A stretch of 64,000 bases of DNA from NCBI RefSeq assembly GCF_008728515.1, contig NC_044977.1, positions 165,959,139 through 166,023,138 on the forward strand, in the 5' to 3' direction. The position numbers and the translations under genes are program-made. The stretch comes from Papio anubis. Its lineage: Eukaryota; Chordata; Mammalia; Primates; Cercopithecidae. Positions 36,645-50,170 of this stretch are shown one piece after another. Numbering within the stretch: the first letter of the stretch is position 1; the number at the start of each line of letters is the position of its first letter. The notes under the pieces are model-generated. The model saw only the letters and a list, made by a program, of their open reading frames with translations, had not been told where the DNA came from and ran no database searches.

Positions 36645-36959
36645 TTTTGTTTGTTTGTTTTTGTTCTTGTTTTTGTTTTTTGAGACAGTCTTGCTCTGTC
36701 ACCCAGGCTGGAGTGCAATGGTGCCATCTCAGCTCACTGAAACCTCTGCCTCCCGGGTTCAAGTGATTCTCCTGCCTCAGCCTCCCAAGTAGCTGGGACT
36801 ATAGGTGTGTGCCACCACACTCAGCTAATTTTTGTGTTTTTAGTAGAGGCAGGGTTTCACTATGTTGGCCAGGCTGGTCTCAAATTCCTGACCTCGTGAT
36901 CTGCCTGCCTCAGCCTCCCAAAGTGCTGGGATTATAGGCATGAGCCACATGCCCAGCCA
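36645..36959 (-). mobile_element. AluS
   Basis: Reverse Alu with TTTG-rich tail; target duplication atagagatcct at 36634-36644 and 36960-36970. Confidence 0.92.
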
Positions 36960-37205
36960 ATAGAGATCCTCTTTTACAGAGGAAATGTATCCCATAAAAG
37001 TTGAAAGTAAACCAAATTTGTATGTTAAATCGTGCATATAAAATTAGATGCCTCAAAATGTAAACTAACACACTTGACTCCAAGTTTATAACAGAAATCA
37101 AACCGAATGAAGTAGTGAGCTCTTTTTAAATTGCAACAAAAAGAATAAAGAATTTATCTACTGCTAGCAATAACATTCCAATTAAGTTTCAAAATACAAA
37201 AAGGG

Positions 37206-37500
37206 TCAGGTGCAGTGGCTCATGCCTGTAATCCCAGCATTTTGGGAGGCTGAGGTGGGCGGATCACCTGAGGTCATGAGTTCGAGACCAGCCTGACAAA
37301 CATGATGAAACTCCATCTCTACTAAAAATACAAAAATTAACCAGGCATGGTAGTGCACACCTGTAATCCCAGCTACTCGGGAGGCTGAGGCATGAGAATC
37401 GCTTGAACCCAGAAGGTAGAGGTTGCAGTGAGCCGAGATTATGCCACTGCATTCCAGCCTGGGTGACAGAGGGAGACTCCATCTCAAAAAAAAAAGAAAA
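37206..37500 (+). mobile_element. Alu
   Basis: Full-length Alu with A tail. Confidence 0.92.
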
Positions 37501-38144
37501 AATGTATGATCATATAAAACACTGTTCCATAAACAATGTCCCCTTGGGGGTAGAGACAAGTTGGAGGGAAGCATGCCCTGCTCACTGTTTGCCCTTATAA
37601 ACTTTGTGTGTTTTTCTGTGGCAACACTAAATCATTGATATTTGCTCTGCTCTTAGGATGTTCTTGAGGACCACATTGTTGTTAATGTGTTTACCTCATA
37701 TGTTTTACAAACGGATAGCAAGTTTATATTTCTAACCCACTGAAAATGGATAAACCATATCTGTCTCCTTTTAAGTATCAATTTATTATATTTAATTATA
37801 AATCTCTATAGTCCTTAAATATTTAAATAATATCTTTATACTTTATACATAGTTTAACTATTTTAATAATAAGAAATTTATGTTAAATTGTGCATATAAA
37901 ATTAGATGCCTCAAAATGTAAACTAATAAGAAATATTTATTATGTAAATGCTTCGTCTATATCCTAAACAAAAACTGTCTCATGCAGGGTTACTATGATA
38001 CTGAAAAATTTATTCTATGTGTGTGTTTTACCATCCTTATTTTGAATAATTCAAGTATCAGAAACCCATGTAATAAAGGAGGGAAAGAGGAATGGAAATC
38101 ATTTTTGAAGCCCATAAACAGGTGATCAAGAATCAAGTGCCTAT

Positions 38145-38395
38145 AGATCCGGTGCAGTGGTTAGGGCTGCCTCTAGAGCCAACACTGCCTGGATTTCATT
38201 CTTACCCCTGATACATCTGAGCTGCATGATCTTAGGCAAATGATTTAACCCCTCTGTACCTCAGCTTTTTCACCTGTAAAATGGGAAGAATAAAAATTAG
38301 AATACACCTATCCTGTGGAGTTCTTAGTAGGATTAAACTAATAATATATAAAGTGCTCAGAATTTTGCCTGTATAACTGAGAGCTGTTATTGTCA
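38145..38395 (+). mobile_element. MIR SINE
   Basis: Clear MIR core: cagtggttagggctgcctct, the gatcttaggcaaatgattta region and cacctgtaaaatggg. Confidence 0.8.
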
Positions 38396-38564
38396 CGGAG
38401 ACAAAATAGGCATAAGAGTGAGGCAGGTTGAATACCTGCAGGAATGCTAAGTCTGTGTGCATGCTGCGCCTATGGAAACCTAGAGGGTCATTGTCTCCTT
38501 TAAAAAGGGCAGAGGTCAGAACAAATCTACCCCTATCATTGACAAATGTGAATGCAAGGCCCAT

Positions 38565-39170
38565 GCATTAGCTTCATGTGGTTGCTATAAGAAATTACCA
38601 AAAACTGATGGCTTTAAAAAATGTATTATCTCACAGTTCTAGAAGCCAGAAGTCTGAAATCAAACTGTCAGCAAGGTAACATTTCCTCTAACAGCTTTAG
38701 GGGAGAATTCATTTCTTGCTTTTTTTGTTGTTTTCCCTAGAGACAGTGTCTTGCTATGTTGCCCAGACTGGCCTCTAGCTCCTGGGCTCAAGCCATCCTC
38801 CCACCTGAGCCTCCGAAAGCACTGGGACTACAGGCATATGCCACCACACCCAGCCCATTCCTTGCTTCTTCCAGGTCTGATGGCTGTTGGCATTACTTCG
38901 CATTCCTTGGTTATAGGCACATCACACCAATACCTATCTCCATCTTCACATACCTTCCCTTCTGCATATCTTTTCCTCTTGTGTATCAGATTTTCTTCTT
39001 CCCCTCTATAGATACTGATCATTGGATTTAACACCCACTCAGATAATCCAGAATGATCTCTTCATCTCAAGATTCTTAATTACGACCCTTTTCCCACACA
39101 AAGTAACATTCATAGGTTCTGGGCATCAGGACATAGACATATCTTTTTGGGGAGGGTTGGACAGCACCAG
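38565..39170 (-). mobile_element. MLT1-type LTR with FLAM insertion
   Basis: Reverse MaLR LTR text (ttgctataagaaattacc at the left, acatatctttttggggagg at the right). A reverse Alu monomer at 38716-38856 splits it. Confidence 0.6.
38716..38856 (-). mobile_element. FLAM/Alu monomer
   Basis: Reverse left-monomer Alu relic with T-rich tail. Confidence 0.8.
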
Positions 39171-39451
39171 TATTTACAATCTTCAACCCATGGCACCAGT
39201 ATCCACAATCTTCTGATTTTTTTAAGCATAATGAGAAATCTAGACTTTTATGAACAACCTTCCAAAGTTTATGTGTTGGCTCAGATATAAAATATAACGC
39301 AGGAAATGAAAAACTAAGGACCCAATTTTGTTTTCTAGGGAAGTAGTTTTTACAGCATGAAGACATAAAAAGGTCACAATTTGAAAAAGTTGAGTCTGAT
39401 GCTCAGGTGCCCAAATAACTATTCAACAAAGCTGAGTAACAAATATCAGGT

Positions 39452-39612
39452 CAAGACAGGATGGTTATCCATGCCTTTATTCCCAGCTATTCAGAAGGCT
39501 GAGGTGGATAGCTTGAGTCCAGGAGTTCAAGGTTGCAGTGAGCTATGATGGCCCTACTACACTCCAGCCTGGGTAATAGAGCAACATGCTGTCTCAATAA
39601 ATAAATAAACAA
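39452..39612 (+). mobile_element. Partial Alu
   Basis: Right-hand Alu piece with an AAAT tail, 300 bases from an EFHB exon donor. Confidence 0.8.
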
Positions 39613-39926
39613 ATTTCAAGTCGATTACAATTGTCTTGGTAGAGTTTTGAAAGTCCATTGTATTTAAGAAACACAAATAAAGTTGATCCCAGAGAGTTAA
39701 AACATGCATATATGTCTTTATATTTGCTTGGAACTTCAGAATAAAGACAGTAAAAAAAAAAGTCAGAAGTGAAATACATTACACTGTTTTTTTCTATTTT
39801 TTTCTAATCATTTTATTTGAACCATATCATTTTATTACCTCTTCAAAAAATAAATTTTAAAAATCAACTTTTCTTTAAGTCCAAATGTCTAACACTTGCT
39901 CCTGGGCACAGTGTAATTAAACTTAC

Positions 39927-40056
39927 ATTTGTAGTTCATGGAGCCAATATAAAGATTTTGCCATGGCTCGTCCATCATTAAAATGTGGTGTTGGTATTCC
40001 ATACACATTAAACCTATGGAAACTTGATGGGTTATACTTTCGGTTCTTTGCCTCTC
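39927..40056 (-). CDS. EFHB: EFHB coding exon
   Basis: This 130-base exon encodes EAKNRKYNPSSFHRFNVYG through AKSLYWLHELQ, with split codons at both ends (phase 1 in, phase 2 out). The acceptor is TTTCCACAG|GA and the donor AAAT|GTAAGT. The plus-strand open frame across this place (39963-40232) is its shadow. It joins in phase to 33752-33835. Confidence 0.93.
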
Positions 40057-40346
40057 CTGTGGAAAAAGAAAGGAAGACTTATGACTTAAGCAACACAAAT
40101 AACCTTATCTTGCAAGATGCACATTATGTTCTCATTGACATTGAAAATAAGAATGGAACAAAAAATGAAATTGTAACAGTGCAGAAACTGCACAGATTTA
40201 GCTACCAAAGACATAAGTATTCCCCCATGTGAGCTGGGAGACTGGTGGGATGCTACACACAACAATACCTTGTATTAATATTTGAAAAGCTATATGTAAA
40301 AAACTCCAAAGTCTCCATCATAAAACTGTTAGAACTAATGAATTTG

Positions 40347-40645
40347 GCCAGGCACACCAGTGGCTCATGCCTATAATCCCAGCAATTTGAGAGGCCGAGA
40401 CTGGTGGATCACTTGAGGCCAGGAGTTTGAGACCAGTCTGGCCAACATGGTGAAACCCTGTCTTCTCTAAAAATACAAAAATTAGCTGGTCGTGATGGCA
40501 TGCACCTGTAATCCCAGCTATTTGGGAGGCTGAGGCACGAGAATCGCTTGAACCCAGGAGGCAGAGGTTGCAATGAGCTGAGATCATGCCACTGCACTCT
40601 AGCCTGGGCAACAGAGTAAGGCTCTTTCTCAAAAAAAAAGAAAAG
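40347..40645 (+). mobile_element. AluS
   Basis: Full-length Alu immediately before an L1 fragment. Confidence 0.9.
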
Positions 40646-42000
40646 AACTAATAAATGAATTAAGTAAAGTCAAAGAATACAAAATCAACACATAAAAATC
40701 CATGGCATTTCTATAAAAAATAACAACCTAGACAAAAAAGAAATCAAGAAAATAATTCAATTTATGATAGCCTAAAAAAAAAAATACTTAGGAATAAACT
40801 TAACCAAGGAAGTAAAAGACCTGTACACTGAAAACTATAAAATAGTGATGAAAGAAATTGAAGAGGACACAAATAAAATGAAAAGATATTCCATGCTCAT
40901 CGATCAGAATAATTAATTTTCTTAAAATGTTCATACTACCCAAAGCAAAATACAGATTCAAAGTGATCCCTATCAAAATTCCAGTAGCATTCTTCACAGA
41001 AACAGAAAAAAAAATCCTAAAATTTATACAGAACCACAAAAGGCTCTGGATAGCCAAAGTAATTATAAGGAAAAAGAAAAAAGTTAGAGGCATTACACAT
41101 CCGGATTTAAATTATATTACAGAGCTGTAGTAATTAGAACAGTATGGTACTGGCAACAGACATACAGACTAGTGGAACAGAATGGAGAGCCCAGAAATAA
41201 ATCCAAACATATACAATGCACTAATTTTCAACAATGGCAGCAAGAAGAAACAATGGAGCAAGGATAGTCTCTTCAATAAATGGTCCTGGGAAACCTGATT
41301 TCCACATGCAGCACCATACATAAAAATCAACTCAAAACAGATTTAAAAAAAATAAATGTAGGACCTGAAACCATAAAACTCATAGAAGAAAAAACAGAGG
41401 AAAAATTTATTGACATTGGCCTTGGCAATGATGTCTTAGATACAAAAGCTCAGACTACAAAAGCAGAAATAAATAAATGAGACTACATCAAATTAAAAAC
41501 CTTCTGCACAGCAAAGGAAACAACCACCAAAATGAAAAGGCAACCTATGAGTTGGGAAAAAAATACTTGCAAACTATGTATCTGATAGAGGGTTAATATT
41601 CAAAATTTATAGAAAATATGTAACTCAATTCTTTTTTTTTCTTTTCTTTTTGAGACAGTCTTGCTCTGTCGCCCAGGCTGGAGTGCAGTGGCGTGGTCTT
41701 GGCTCACTGCAACCTCCACCTCCTGAGCTCACGCCATTCTCCTGCCTCAGCCTCCCAAGTAGCTGGAACTACAGACGCCTGCCACCACGCCACGCCTGGC
41801 TAATTTTTGTTTTTTTAGTAGAGACAAGGTTTCACTGTGTTAGCCAGGATGGTCTCCATCTCCTGACCTCATGATCCGCCCGCCTTGGCCCCCCAAAGTG
41901 CTGGGATTACAGGCGTGAGCCACCGCACCCTGCCATGTAACTCAATTCTTAAAATGGGTGAAGAACTTTAATATTTAGAAAGTAAGTAAGGACATTGTAT
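40646..42000 (+). mobile_element. L1 ORF2 fragment (L1PB/L1MA-like)
   Basis: ORF2 text from the late reverse-transcriptase part to the C-terminal part, with many stops, interrupted by a reverse AluY. Confidence 0.82.
41634..41934 (-). mobile_element. AluY
   Basis: Reverse Alu flanked by perfect 16-base target duplications, atgtaactcaattctt, at 41618-41633 and 41935-41950. Confidence 0.93.
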
Positions 42001-42868
42001 GGGAAAAAGACATATCAATGATGAAAAACGCAGGGTCTCCACCATTGTTATGGAATTCCTGAAGATCAAGGGAGGTATGACAATGATTTAGGTCCCTGGC
42101 AGCACTTTCAACCACGCTAAGATTTGAGAGGTTTGGTGTTTTGCACTTGTTCAATTTTGTGCGATCATCAGAACATTGCGACCCTCATATTTCATTGTAA
42201 TAATTTACCTCATATTAGAAACATTCAAAGGGCGACTGAGGGCTAAGAACCCAGCAGAGGAGTCTTTTTATTTAAAATTGAATACTGTGCTTTTTTCTTT
42301 TCAAGTCTTGATGTGGTGTTAGTTTTCAATTTCGAGATAAGAAAGTAGGACTGAAACTAGAGAACAACCAAGAAGGTAAGAAATGATGGAGTAAAGACAT
42401 TCAGCCTCACTAGTAATTCAAATAATGTAAATAAAAACAGTAAATGTCGTGTTAATGAAGTAACAAGAAATTATAATTGTCTCTTAGTTAGACAAAAATA
42501 AAGAAGATTGGATAAGCTCATTATTGGGAAGCGTGTGGAGAAATGATGATATTCTCATACTCTGGGTCTAAGGGCAAATTGGGCAGTAATTTGAGCTGAT
42601 AGTTTGGCTCTAAGAGTAAAAATTTCTCAGAAATCTAGGAATGTAACCTAAGGAAATAGCCAATCACATTTACAAAGGTATATAAACAATATGTTTTTGT
42701 AATAGTGAAAATATAATGTAGATACTGACATGAAAAGATATTCCAAAATACTTCATAAGACAAAAAAAAAGCAAAAGGAGAAAAGTATATATGATGTGGA
42801 ATAAAATGAACACACATACTGATATATATAACAGTGCAAAGAAAAACATCTATGAAAGTATTATCAGC
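42001..42868. other. EFHB intron, part L1-like, part unrecognised
   Basis: 42400-42840 resembles an old L1 3' region; 42000-42400 is unrecognised. Confidence 0.35.
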
Positions 42869-42869
42869 C

Positions 42870-43212
42870 GGGTGCGGTGGCTCACACCAGTAATCCTATC
42901 ACTTTAGGAGGCCGAGGCAGATGGATCACTTGAGGTCAGAAGCTCGAGACCAGCCTGATCAACATGGTGAAACCCTGTCTCCACTAAAAATACAGAAATA
43001 GCTAGGCGTGGTGGCAGGCACCTATAATCCCAGCTACTTGGGAAGCTGAGGCAGGAGAATTGCTTGAACCCAGGTGGCGGAGGTTGCAGTAAGCCGAGAT
43101 CATGCCACTTCACTCCAGCCTGGACGAAAGAGCAAAACTCCATCTCAAAAAAAAAGAGAAAAGAAAAGAAAAGAAAAAGAAAGAAAGAAAGAGAAAGAAA
43201 GAAAGAAAGAGA
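42870..43212 (+). mobile_element. AluS with GAAA-rich tail
   Basis: Full-length Alu followed by about 65 bases of GAAA-type repeats (43155-43212). Confidence 0.9.
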
Positions 43213-44453
43213 ATCATCAGTGTGAGATAGAGAATTGTGGGAACTTTTTTGTATATTGTATATTTCTATATAGCTTTCATTTTATAAAAGTATCACTTTA
43301 GTCAAGATTAAAATTAAGTTATTCTATAGTATTAAGTGTATTTTAAATGTTGTATATCCGTATTTATTGCTATTTACGTATTATTTAAGCAAAACATTTA
43401 AAATATATAGAGCAGGCTCCCTAAAAGCATGGAGAGTAATATCCCGTTTATTTAATGATTAATGATTTAATGGCTCAAGGATGGGGGTTAGAAAAAATGT
43501 TCAGAGAGAGGAAGTGGAGTAAGATGGCAGAATAGAAAGCTCTACTGATCATGTCCCAGTCCTGTGTCCCAGACCCACACCCGCCCCCCACCCCCTACAA
43601 GGACACCAAGTTGACAACTATCTACACAGATATGAGTACCCATCTCAAAAATCAGGTGGGCAACTCATAGTACCTGGTTTTAACTTCATAGCACTGAAAA
43701 AAAAAAAAAAGGCACTCAAGAGACAGAAAAAAGAGTTTTGAATCACGAACACCACCCCTCCCCAACCCCGGCAGCAGCAGAGTGGTGTAGAGAGCTTCTC
43801 CTGGCACCAGAGTAGGGAGAACACAGCAATTGTGAGGTATTAAACCCAGTGCTTTCCTGTTAGAGCAGAATGGAAAACTGAACCAAACTCAGCTGATGCC
43901 TGTCCACAGAGGCAGCATTTAAATCAGCCCTATCAAAAAAGGAATTGCCAATCCCAGTAGTCCGAACTTGAGTGCCCACAAACTTCGCCACCAAGGGCTA
44001 CAGCACTGTGTCTCCAAGTAACCTTGAAAGGTGGTCTAGGCCGTGAGGACTGGAACTCTTAGGCGACTGCCAGAGCAGAACCAGGCCCAGAGACAGTGGA
44101 CTGGGGGCGGGACACATGTCATACTGGGACACCAGCTGGGGCAGCCAAGGGAATGCTGGCATCACCCCTCCCCTCACCCCAGGCTGCACAACTCAGCTCA
44201 TGGCTCCAAAAGGGACCCCTTCCTTCCGCTTGAGGAGAGGAGAGGGAAGAGCAGGGAAGACATCACCTTGCATCTAGGATACCACCTCAGCCACAGCAAG
44301 ATAGGGCACTGGTGGGACACAGGAGGCCGCCATTCCAGGGTCTGGTTTGCAGATGACATTTCTAGACACATCTGGGGCCAAAAGGGAACCCACTGCTTTG
44401 AAGGAAAGAACCCAATCCTGCCAGCATTCATCACCTGCTAACTGAAGAGCTCT

Positions 44454-44491
44454 TGGGCCCTGAATAACCAGCTGTCGTTATTCAGGGCCCA
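44454..44491. repeat. Perfect 15-base hairpin in L1 5' UTR
   Basis: Arms tgggccctgaataac (44454-44468) and gttattcagggccca (44477-44491) with an eight-base loop. Confidence 0.95.
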
Positions 44492-45820
44492 GGTAGTACA
44501 CCAAGGGTCTTGGGTAAGCCTCTCAGACTTCCTGGCTTCAGAAGAGACTTAGCACATTATCAGCTGTGGTAGCTACAGAGCAAAACTCCTTCTGCTTGAG
44601 AAAAGTACAGGGAAAAGTATAGTAAAGAGGACTTTGTCTTACACCTTGGGTACCAGCATGCCCACAGGGGAGTAGAGCACCAAGTAGGCTCTTCGGGTTC
44701 CCAATTCCAGGACTTGGCTCTTGAAAATAACATTTCTGGACCTGCTCTGGGCCAGAGGGGAACCCACTGACCTGAAGGGTAAGTACCAGGCCATTAACCT
44801 CAAGCTGACTTAAGAGACCTTGGGCCTTAAGAGAACATTGGTGATAGTCTGGCATTATTCCTCATGGCCTGGGGTGGCGGTGGCTACCCAGTGAGGTTCC
44901 TCTGCCTTTGGGAAGGTGAGGGAAGAGTGGGAAAGACTGTATCTTGTGGTTTGAGTGCCAGCTCAGCTGCAATACAGTAGAATACCTGGTAGACGTCTAA
45001 CGTTTTTGACTCTAGTCCTTGACTCCCAGACAGTACTTCTGTACCCACCCAAGCCCTGGGGGACCTCACCACCCTGAAGGGAAGGACACAGGCCTGGCGG
45101 GCTTTGCCACCTGTTAATTATAGAGCCCCAGGACCTTGAGTGAACATAGGCTGCAGCCAGAGATTGAGTACAGCAGGACTTGGGTGAGACCAAATGCTAC
45201 ACTAGCTTCAAGTGTGATCCAATACAGTTAGCAGTGGTGGCCTAAGGGGTACTTGTGTCACTCAACCCCCAGCTTTAGGTGGCTCAGAACAGAGAGAAAG
45301 ACTGTATGTTTAGGGGAAAGTAAAGGAAAAGAACATGAGTTTCTGCCTTGTAACCCAGGGAATTCTCCCGGATCTTGTCCAAGTTCATCAAGGCAGTACC
45401 TCTACAAGTTGGCAAAAACTAGTGTTACTGGGCTTGGGGTGCCTCCTAAAGCAGATACAGCTTAGATCACCACACCCAAGTCCTTTCATATATCTGGAAA
45501 GCATTTCCAAGATGAACGGGTACAAATAAGCACAGACAGTGAGAACTACAATAAATATCTAACTGTTCAATGCCAGACACCAGGAACATCTACAAGTATC
45601 AACACCATCTAGGAAAATATGACTTCACTAAATAAACTAAATAAGACACCAGGGACCAATCACGGAGCAACAGAGCTATATGTCCTTTCAGACAGATAAT
45701 TCAAAATAGTTGTGTTGAGGAAACTCAAAAGACATTTAAGATAACACAGAGAAGGAATTCAAAATTCTATCAGGTAAATTTAAGAAAGAGACTGAAATAA
45801 TTAAAAAGAATCAAGCAAAG

Positions 45821-46128
45821 GCCAAGCGTGGTAGCTCACACCTATAATTTCAGCACTTTGGGAGGCCGAGGCAGGTAAATCACCTAAAGCTACGAGTTCA
45901 AGACCAGCCTGGCCAACATGGTGAAACCCCATCTCTACTAAAAATACAAAAATTAGCCAGGCGTGATGGTGCCTATAATCCCTGCTACTGGGGAGGCTGA
46001 GACAAGAGAATCACTTGAACCTAGGAGAGGGAGGTTGCAGTGAGCCAAGATCACACCACTGCACTCCAGGCTGGGCAACAGAGTGAGACTTCATTTCAAA
46101 AAACAAAAACAAAAACAACAACAAACAA
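45821..46128 (+). mobile_element. AluS in L1
   Basis: Target duplication aaaaagaatcaagca at 45803-45817 and 46129-46143. Confidence 0.92.
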
Positions 46129-46360
46129 AAAAAGAATCAAGCAGAAATTCTGGAGCTGAAAAATTCAATTGACAAACTGAAAAGTACATCAGTCTCTCAA
46201 TAGCAGAACTGATCAAGCAGAAGAAAGAGTTAATGAGCTTGAAGACAGGCTATTTGAAAATACAATCAGAGAAGACAAAAGAAAAAAAATTTAAAAATGA
46301 AGTACAACTAAAAGATATAGAAAAATAGTCTCAAAGGGGCAAATCTAAGAGTTATTGGCC

Positions 46361-46500
46361 TTGCCAAGCAAGGTGGCTCACGTTTGTAATCCCAGTACTT
46401 TGGGAGGCCAAGGTGCAAAGATGACTTAAGCCCAGGAATTTGAGTCTAGCCTGAGCAACATAGTGAGACTAAATTTATTATTTTTTTATTTTATTTTTAA
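46361..46500 (+). mobile_element. Partial Alu in L1
   Basis: Left monomer with a T/A-rich tail. Confidence 0.8.
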
Positions 46501-47370
46501 AGTTATTACCCTTAAAGAGAAAATAGACAAAGAGATAGCAGTAGAAAGTTTATTCAAAGAGATAGCAGAGAACTTCCCAAATCTAGAGAAAGATATCAAT
46601 ATCCAAGTACAAGAAGGTTATAGAACACCAAGTAGATTTAACCCAAAGAAGATTACCTCAAGACATTGAATAATCAAAACCCTAAAGGTCAAGGATGAAG
46701 AAAGGATTCTAAAAGCAGTGAGAGAAAAGAAACAACATACAATGGAGCTTCAATAAATCTGGCAGTAGACTTTTCAGTGGAAACTTTACAGGAGAGAGTG
46801 CCATGACATATTTAAAGTGCTGAAGAAAAGAAACTTTTATTCTAGAATAGTATATCTTATCTGGTGAAAATATCCTTCACACATGATGAAGAAATAAAGA
46901 CTCTCTCAGGCCAAAAAATAAAAATAAAAATAAAAAGCAGAGGAATTTCATAAATACCAGACCTGTCCTATAAGAAATGCTTAAGGGAGTACTTCAATTT
47001 CAATCAGAAAGAAAAAAATATTAATAAGCAATGAATAATCACCTGAAGGTGCAAAACTCACTGATAATAGTAAGCACACAGAAACACACAGAGTAGTATA
47101 GCACTATAACTGTGGTATCCAAACTACTCTTATCCTGAGTAGATAGACTAAACAATGAACCAATCAAAAATAATAACTACAACAACTTTTCAAGACATAG
47201 AGATTATAATAACATATAAATAGAAATAACAGAGTTAAAAAGGTAAGGGGAGAAAGTTAAGACATAGAGTTTTTATTTTTCCTTGTTTGTTGTTTATGCA
47301 AATAGTGTTAAGTTGTTATCCGGTTAAAATAATGGGTTTAAGATAATATTTGCAAGTCTCATGGGATTCA

Positions 47371-50170
47371 TCTTTGGGACCCAAGTATTTTTCAATATAC
47401 GCAAATCAATCAATGGGATATATCATATCAACAGAATGAAGAGTAAAAAAACCATATGATCATTTCAATTGATGCTGAAAAAGCATTTGATAAAATTCAA
47501 CATCCCTTCAACATTAGCAGTGGCTAATGCCTGTAATAATAATAGTAGCAATTCAACATTAGTAGTGGCTAATGCCTGTAATAATAAAAACCCTCAACAC
47601 ACTGGATATAGAAGGAACACACCTCAGTATAATAAAAGCTGTACACAACAGAATCCCAGCTAGGATGATACTGAATGGGAAAAGACTGAAAGTTCTTCCT
47701 TCATACTGGAAGTCCAAGCTACAGCAATCAGACAAGAGAAAGATATAAAGGGCATGAGAATTGGAAAGAAAGAGGTCAAATTACCCTTATTTGCAGATGA
47801 TATGATCTTATATTTAGAAAAACCTAAAGAATCCACAAGAAAATTATTAGAACTGATAAATTCAGTAAAGTTACAAGATGCAAAATAAACATACAAAAAT
47901 CAGTAGCATTTCTATATACCAACAGTGAATGCTGTGAAAAAGAAATTTAAAAAGTAATCCCATGTATTAAACACAATAGCCACACATAAAATTAAATATC
48001 TAGGAATTAACTTAATCAAAGATTTCTATAATGAAAACTATAAAACACTGATGAAAGAAATTGAACAGGACACCAAAAACTCAAAAACCATTTTATGTTC
48101 ATGGATTGGAAGAATCAATATTGTTAAAATGTCCATACTACCAAAAGCAATCTACAGATTCAATGCAATACCTACAAAAATACCAATGACATTCTTCACA
48201 GAAATAGAAAAATATCCTAAAGTGCATATGAAACCACAAAATATCCAGAAAAGCCAAAGTAAAAAGATCAAAACTGGAGTAATCACGTTACCTGACTTCA
48301 AATTATACTACAGAGCTGTAGTAACCAAAACAGCATGGCACTAGCAGAAAAACAGACACATAGACCAATGGAACAGAATAAGAATCCAAACAAATCCAAA
48401 CACCTACAGTGAAGTCATTTTTGGCAAAGGTGCCAAGAACATACACTGAGGAAAAGACAGTCTCTTCAACAAATGGTGCTGGGAAAACTGGATATTCATA
48501 TGCAAAAGAATGAAACTAGACCCCTATCTCTTGCCATATACAAAAATAAAATCAAAATGAATTAAAAACGTAAATCTAAGACCTCAAACTATGAAACTAC
48601 TACAAGAAAACATTGGGGAAAATCTCCAGGACATTGATCTGGGCAAAATTTCTGGAGTAATATCCCACAAGCACAGGCAACCAAAGCAAAAAAGGACAAA
48701 TGGGATCACGTCAAGTTAAAAAGCTTCTGCACTGCAAAGGATAAAATCAACAAAGTGAAAAGACAACCCACAGAATGGGAGAATATACTTGCCAACTACC
48801 CATCTGACAAGAGATTAATAACCAGGATATACAAGGAACTCAACTCTATAGAAAAAATAATAATAATCTGATCAAAAAAGTGGACAAAACATTTAAATAG
48901 ACATTTCACACACACACACACAAAATACAAATAGCAGACATATGAAAAGGTGCTCAACATCACTGATCATCAGAGAAATGCAAATCAGAAGTACGATGAG
49001 ATATCATCTCACCCCAGTTAAAATGGCTTATATCCAAAATACAGGCAATAACAAATGCTGGTGAGGGTGTGGAGAAATAGGAACCCTTGTACACTGTTGG
49101 TGGGAAGGCAAATTAGTACAACCACTATGGAGAACAATTCGGAGGTTCCTCAAAAAACTAAAACTTGAGCTACCATATGGTCCAGCAATCCCACTGCTGG
49201 GTATATACCCATAAGAAAGGAAATCAGGCTGGGAGCAGTGGCCAATGCCCGTAATCTCAGCACTTTGTGATACCAAGATGGGTGGATCACCTGAGGTCAG
49301 GAGTTCAAGACCAGCCTGGTAAACATGGCAAAACCCCGTCTCTACTAAAAATACAAAAATTAACCAGGCATGGTGGCAGGCACCTGTAATCCCAACTACT
49401 TGTAAGGCTGAGACTGGAGTATGGCTTGAATCCAGGAGGCGGAGGTTGCAGTGAGCCGAGATCACACCACTGCACTCCAGCCTGGGCAACAGAGCAAGAA
49501 TTCGTCTCAAAAAAAGAAAAAAAAAAAAAGAAAAGAAAAGAAAAAAGAAAGAAAATCAGTATATCAGAGAGATTACAGGCACTCCTGTGTTTGTTTCAGC
49601 ACTGTTTACAGTGAGATTTGGAAACAGCCTATGTATCCATCAACAGATGAATGGATAAATTACGATGAACCTATAAAGAAAATGTGGTACATTTACACAA
49701 TGGAGTACTATTCAGCCATAAGGGAGAATGAATTCCAGTCTTTTGCAACAATAGGGATTGAACTGGAGATCATTATGTTAAGTGAAATAAGCAAGGCATA
49801 GAAAGACAAACGTTGCATGTTCTCACTTATTTGTGAGATCTAAAAATAAAAACAATTGAACTCATTGACATAAAGAGTAGACGGATGATTATCAGAGGCT
49901 GAGAAGGATAGTGGGGGTGGTAGGGAAAAAAACTAGAAAGAATGAATAAGAACTACTACTTCATAGCACAATAGGGTGACTACAGTCAATAATAACTTAA
50001 TTGTACATTTTTAAATAACTTAAAGAGTATAATTTGATTGTTTGTAACTCAAAGTATAAATGCTTGAGGGGACGGATGCACCATTCTCCAAGATGCACTT
50101 ATTTCATGTTGCATGCCCATGTCAAAACATCTCATGTACCCCATAAATATATATACCTACTATGTACCCA
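47371..50170 (+). mobile_element. Same L1: ORF2 from reverse transcriptase on, and 3' end
   Basis: Resumes inside the reverse-transcriptase domain (gatgctgaaaaagcatttga), so the endonuclease and early RT parts, about 2 kb, are missing. Runs to the ORF2 end, 3' UTR and A tail near 50170-50190. An Alu interrupts it at 49226. Confidence 0.85.
49226..49558 (+). mobile_element. AluS in L1 3' part
   Basis: Full-length Alu with GAAAA tail; interrupts the L1 ORF2 end. Confidence 0.9.

Larger units (their letters stand above)
43505..47370 (+). mobile_element. L1PB/L1MA-type element, 5' UTR and ORF1 region
   Basis: Begins with 5' UTR text (gtggagtaagatggcagaat) and runs about 2 kb of GC-richer leader before ORF1-like coiled-coil text from about 45700, then the C-terminal ORF1 region (aacttcccaaatctagagaa) and inter-ORF text to about 47365. 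Frames are broken. Alus lie at 45821 and 46361. The rest of the element continues at 47371. Confidence 0.82.

Noticed and set aside
44043..44441. 132-codon plus-strand frame
   Set aside because: Lies in the GC-richer L1 5' UTR, which often has chance frames; no domain or conservation evidence.
49028..49510. 160-codon minus-strand frame
   Set aside because: Translation of a reverse-read Alu plus L1; typical Alu protein-like text.
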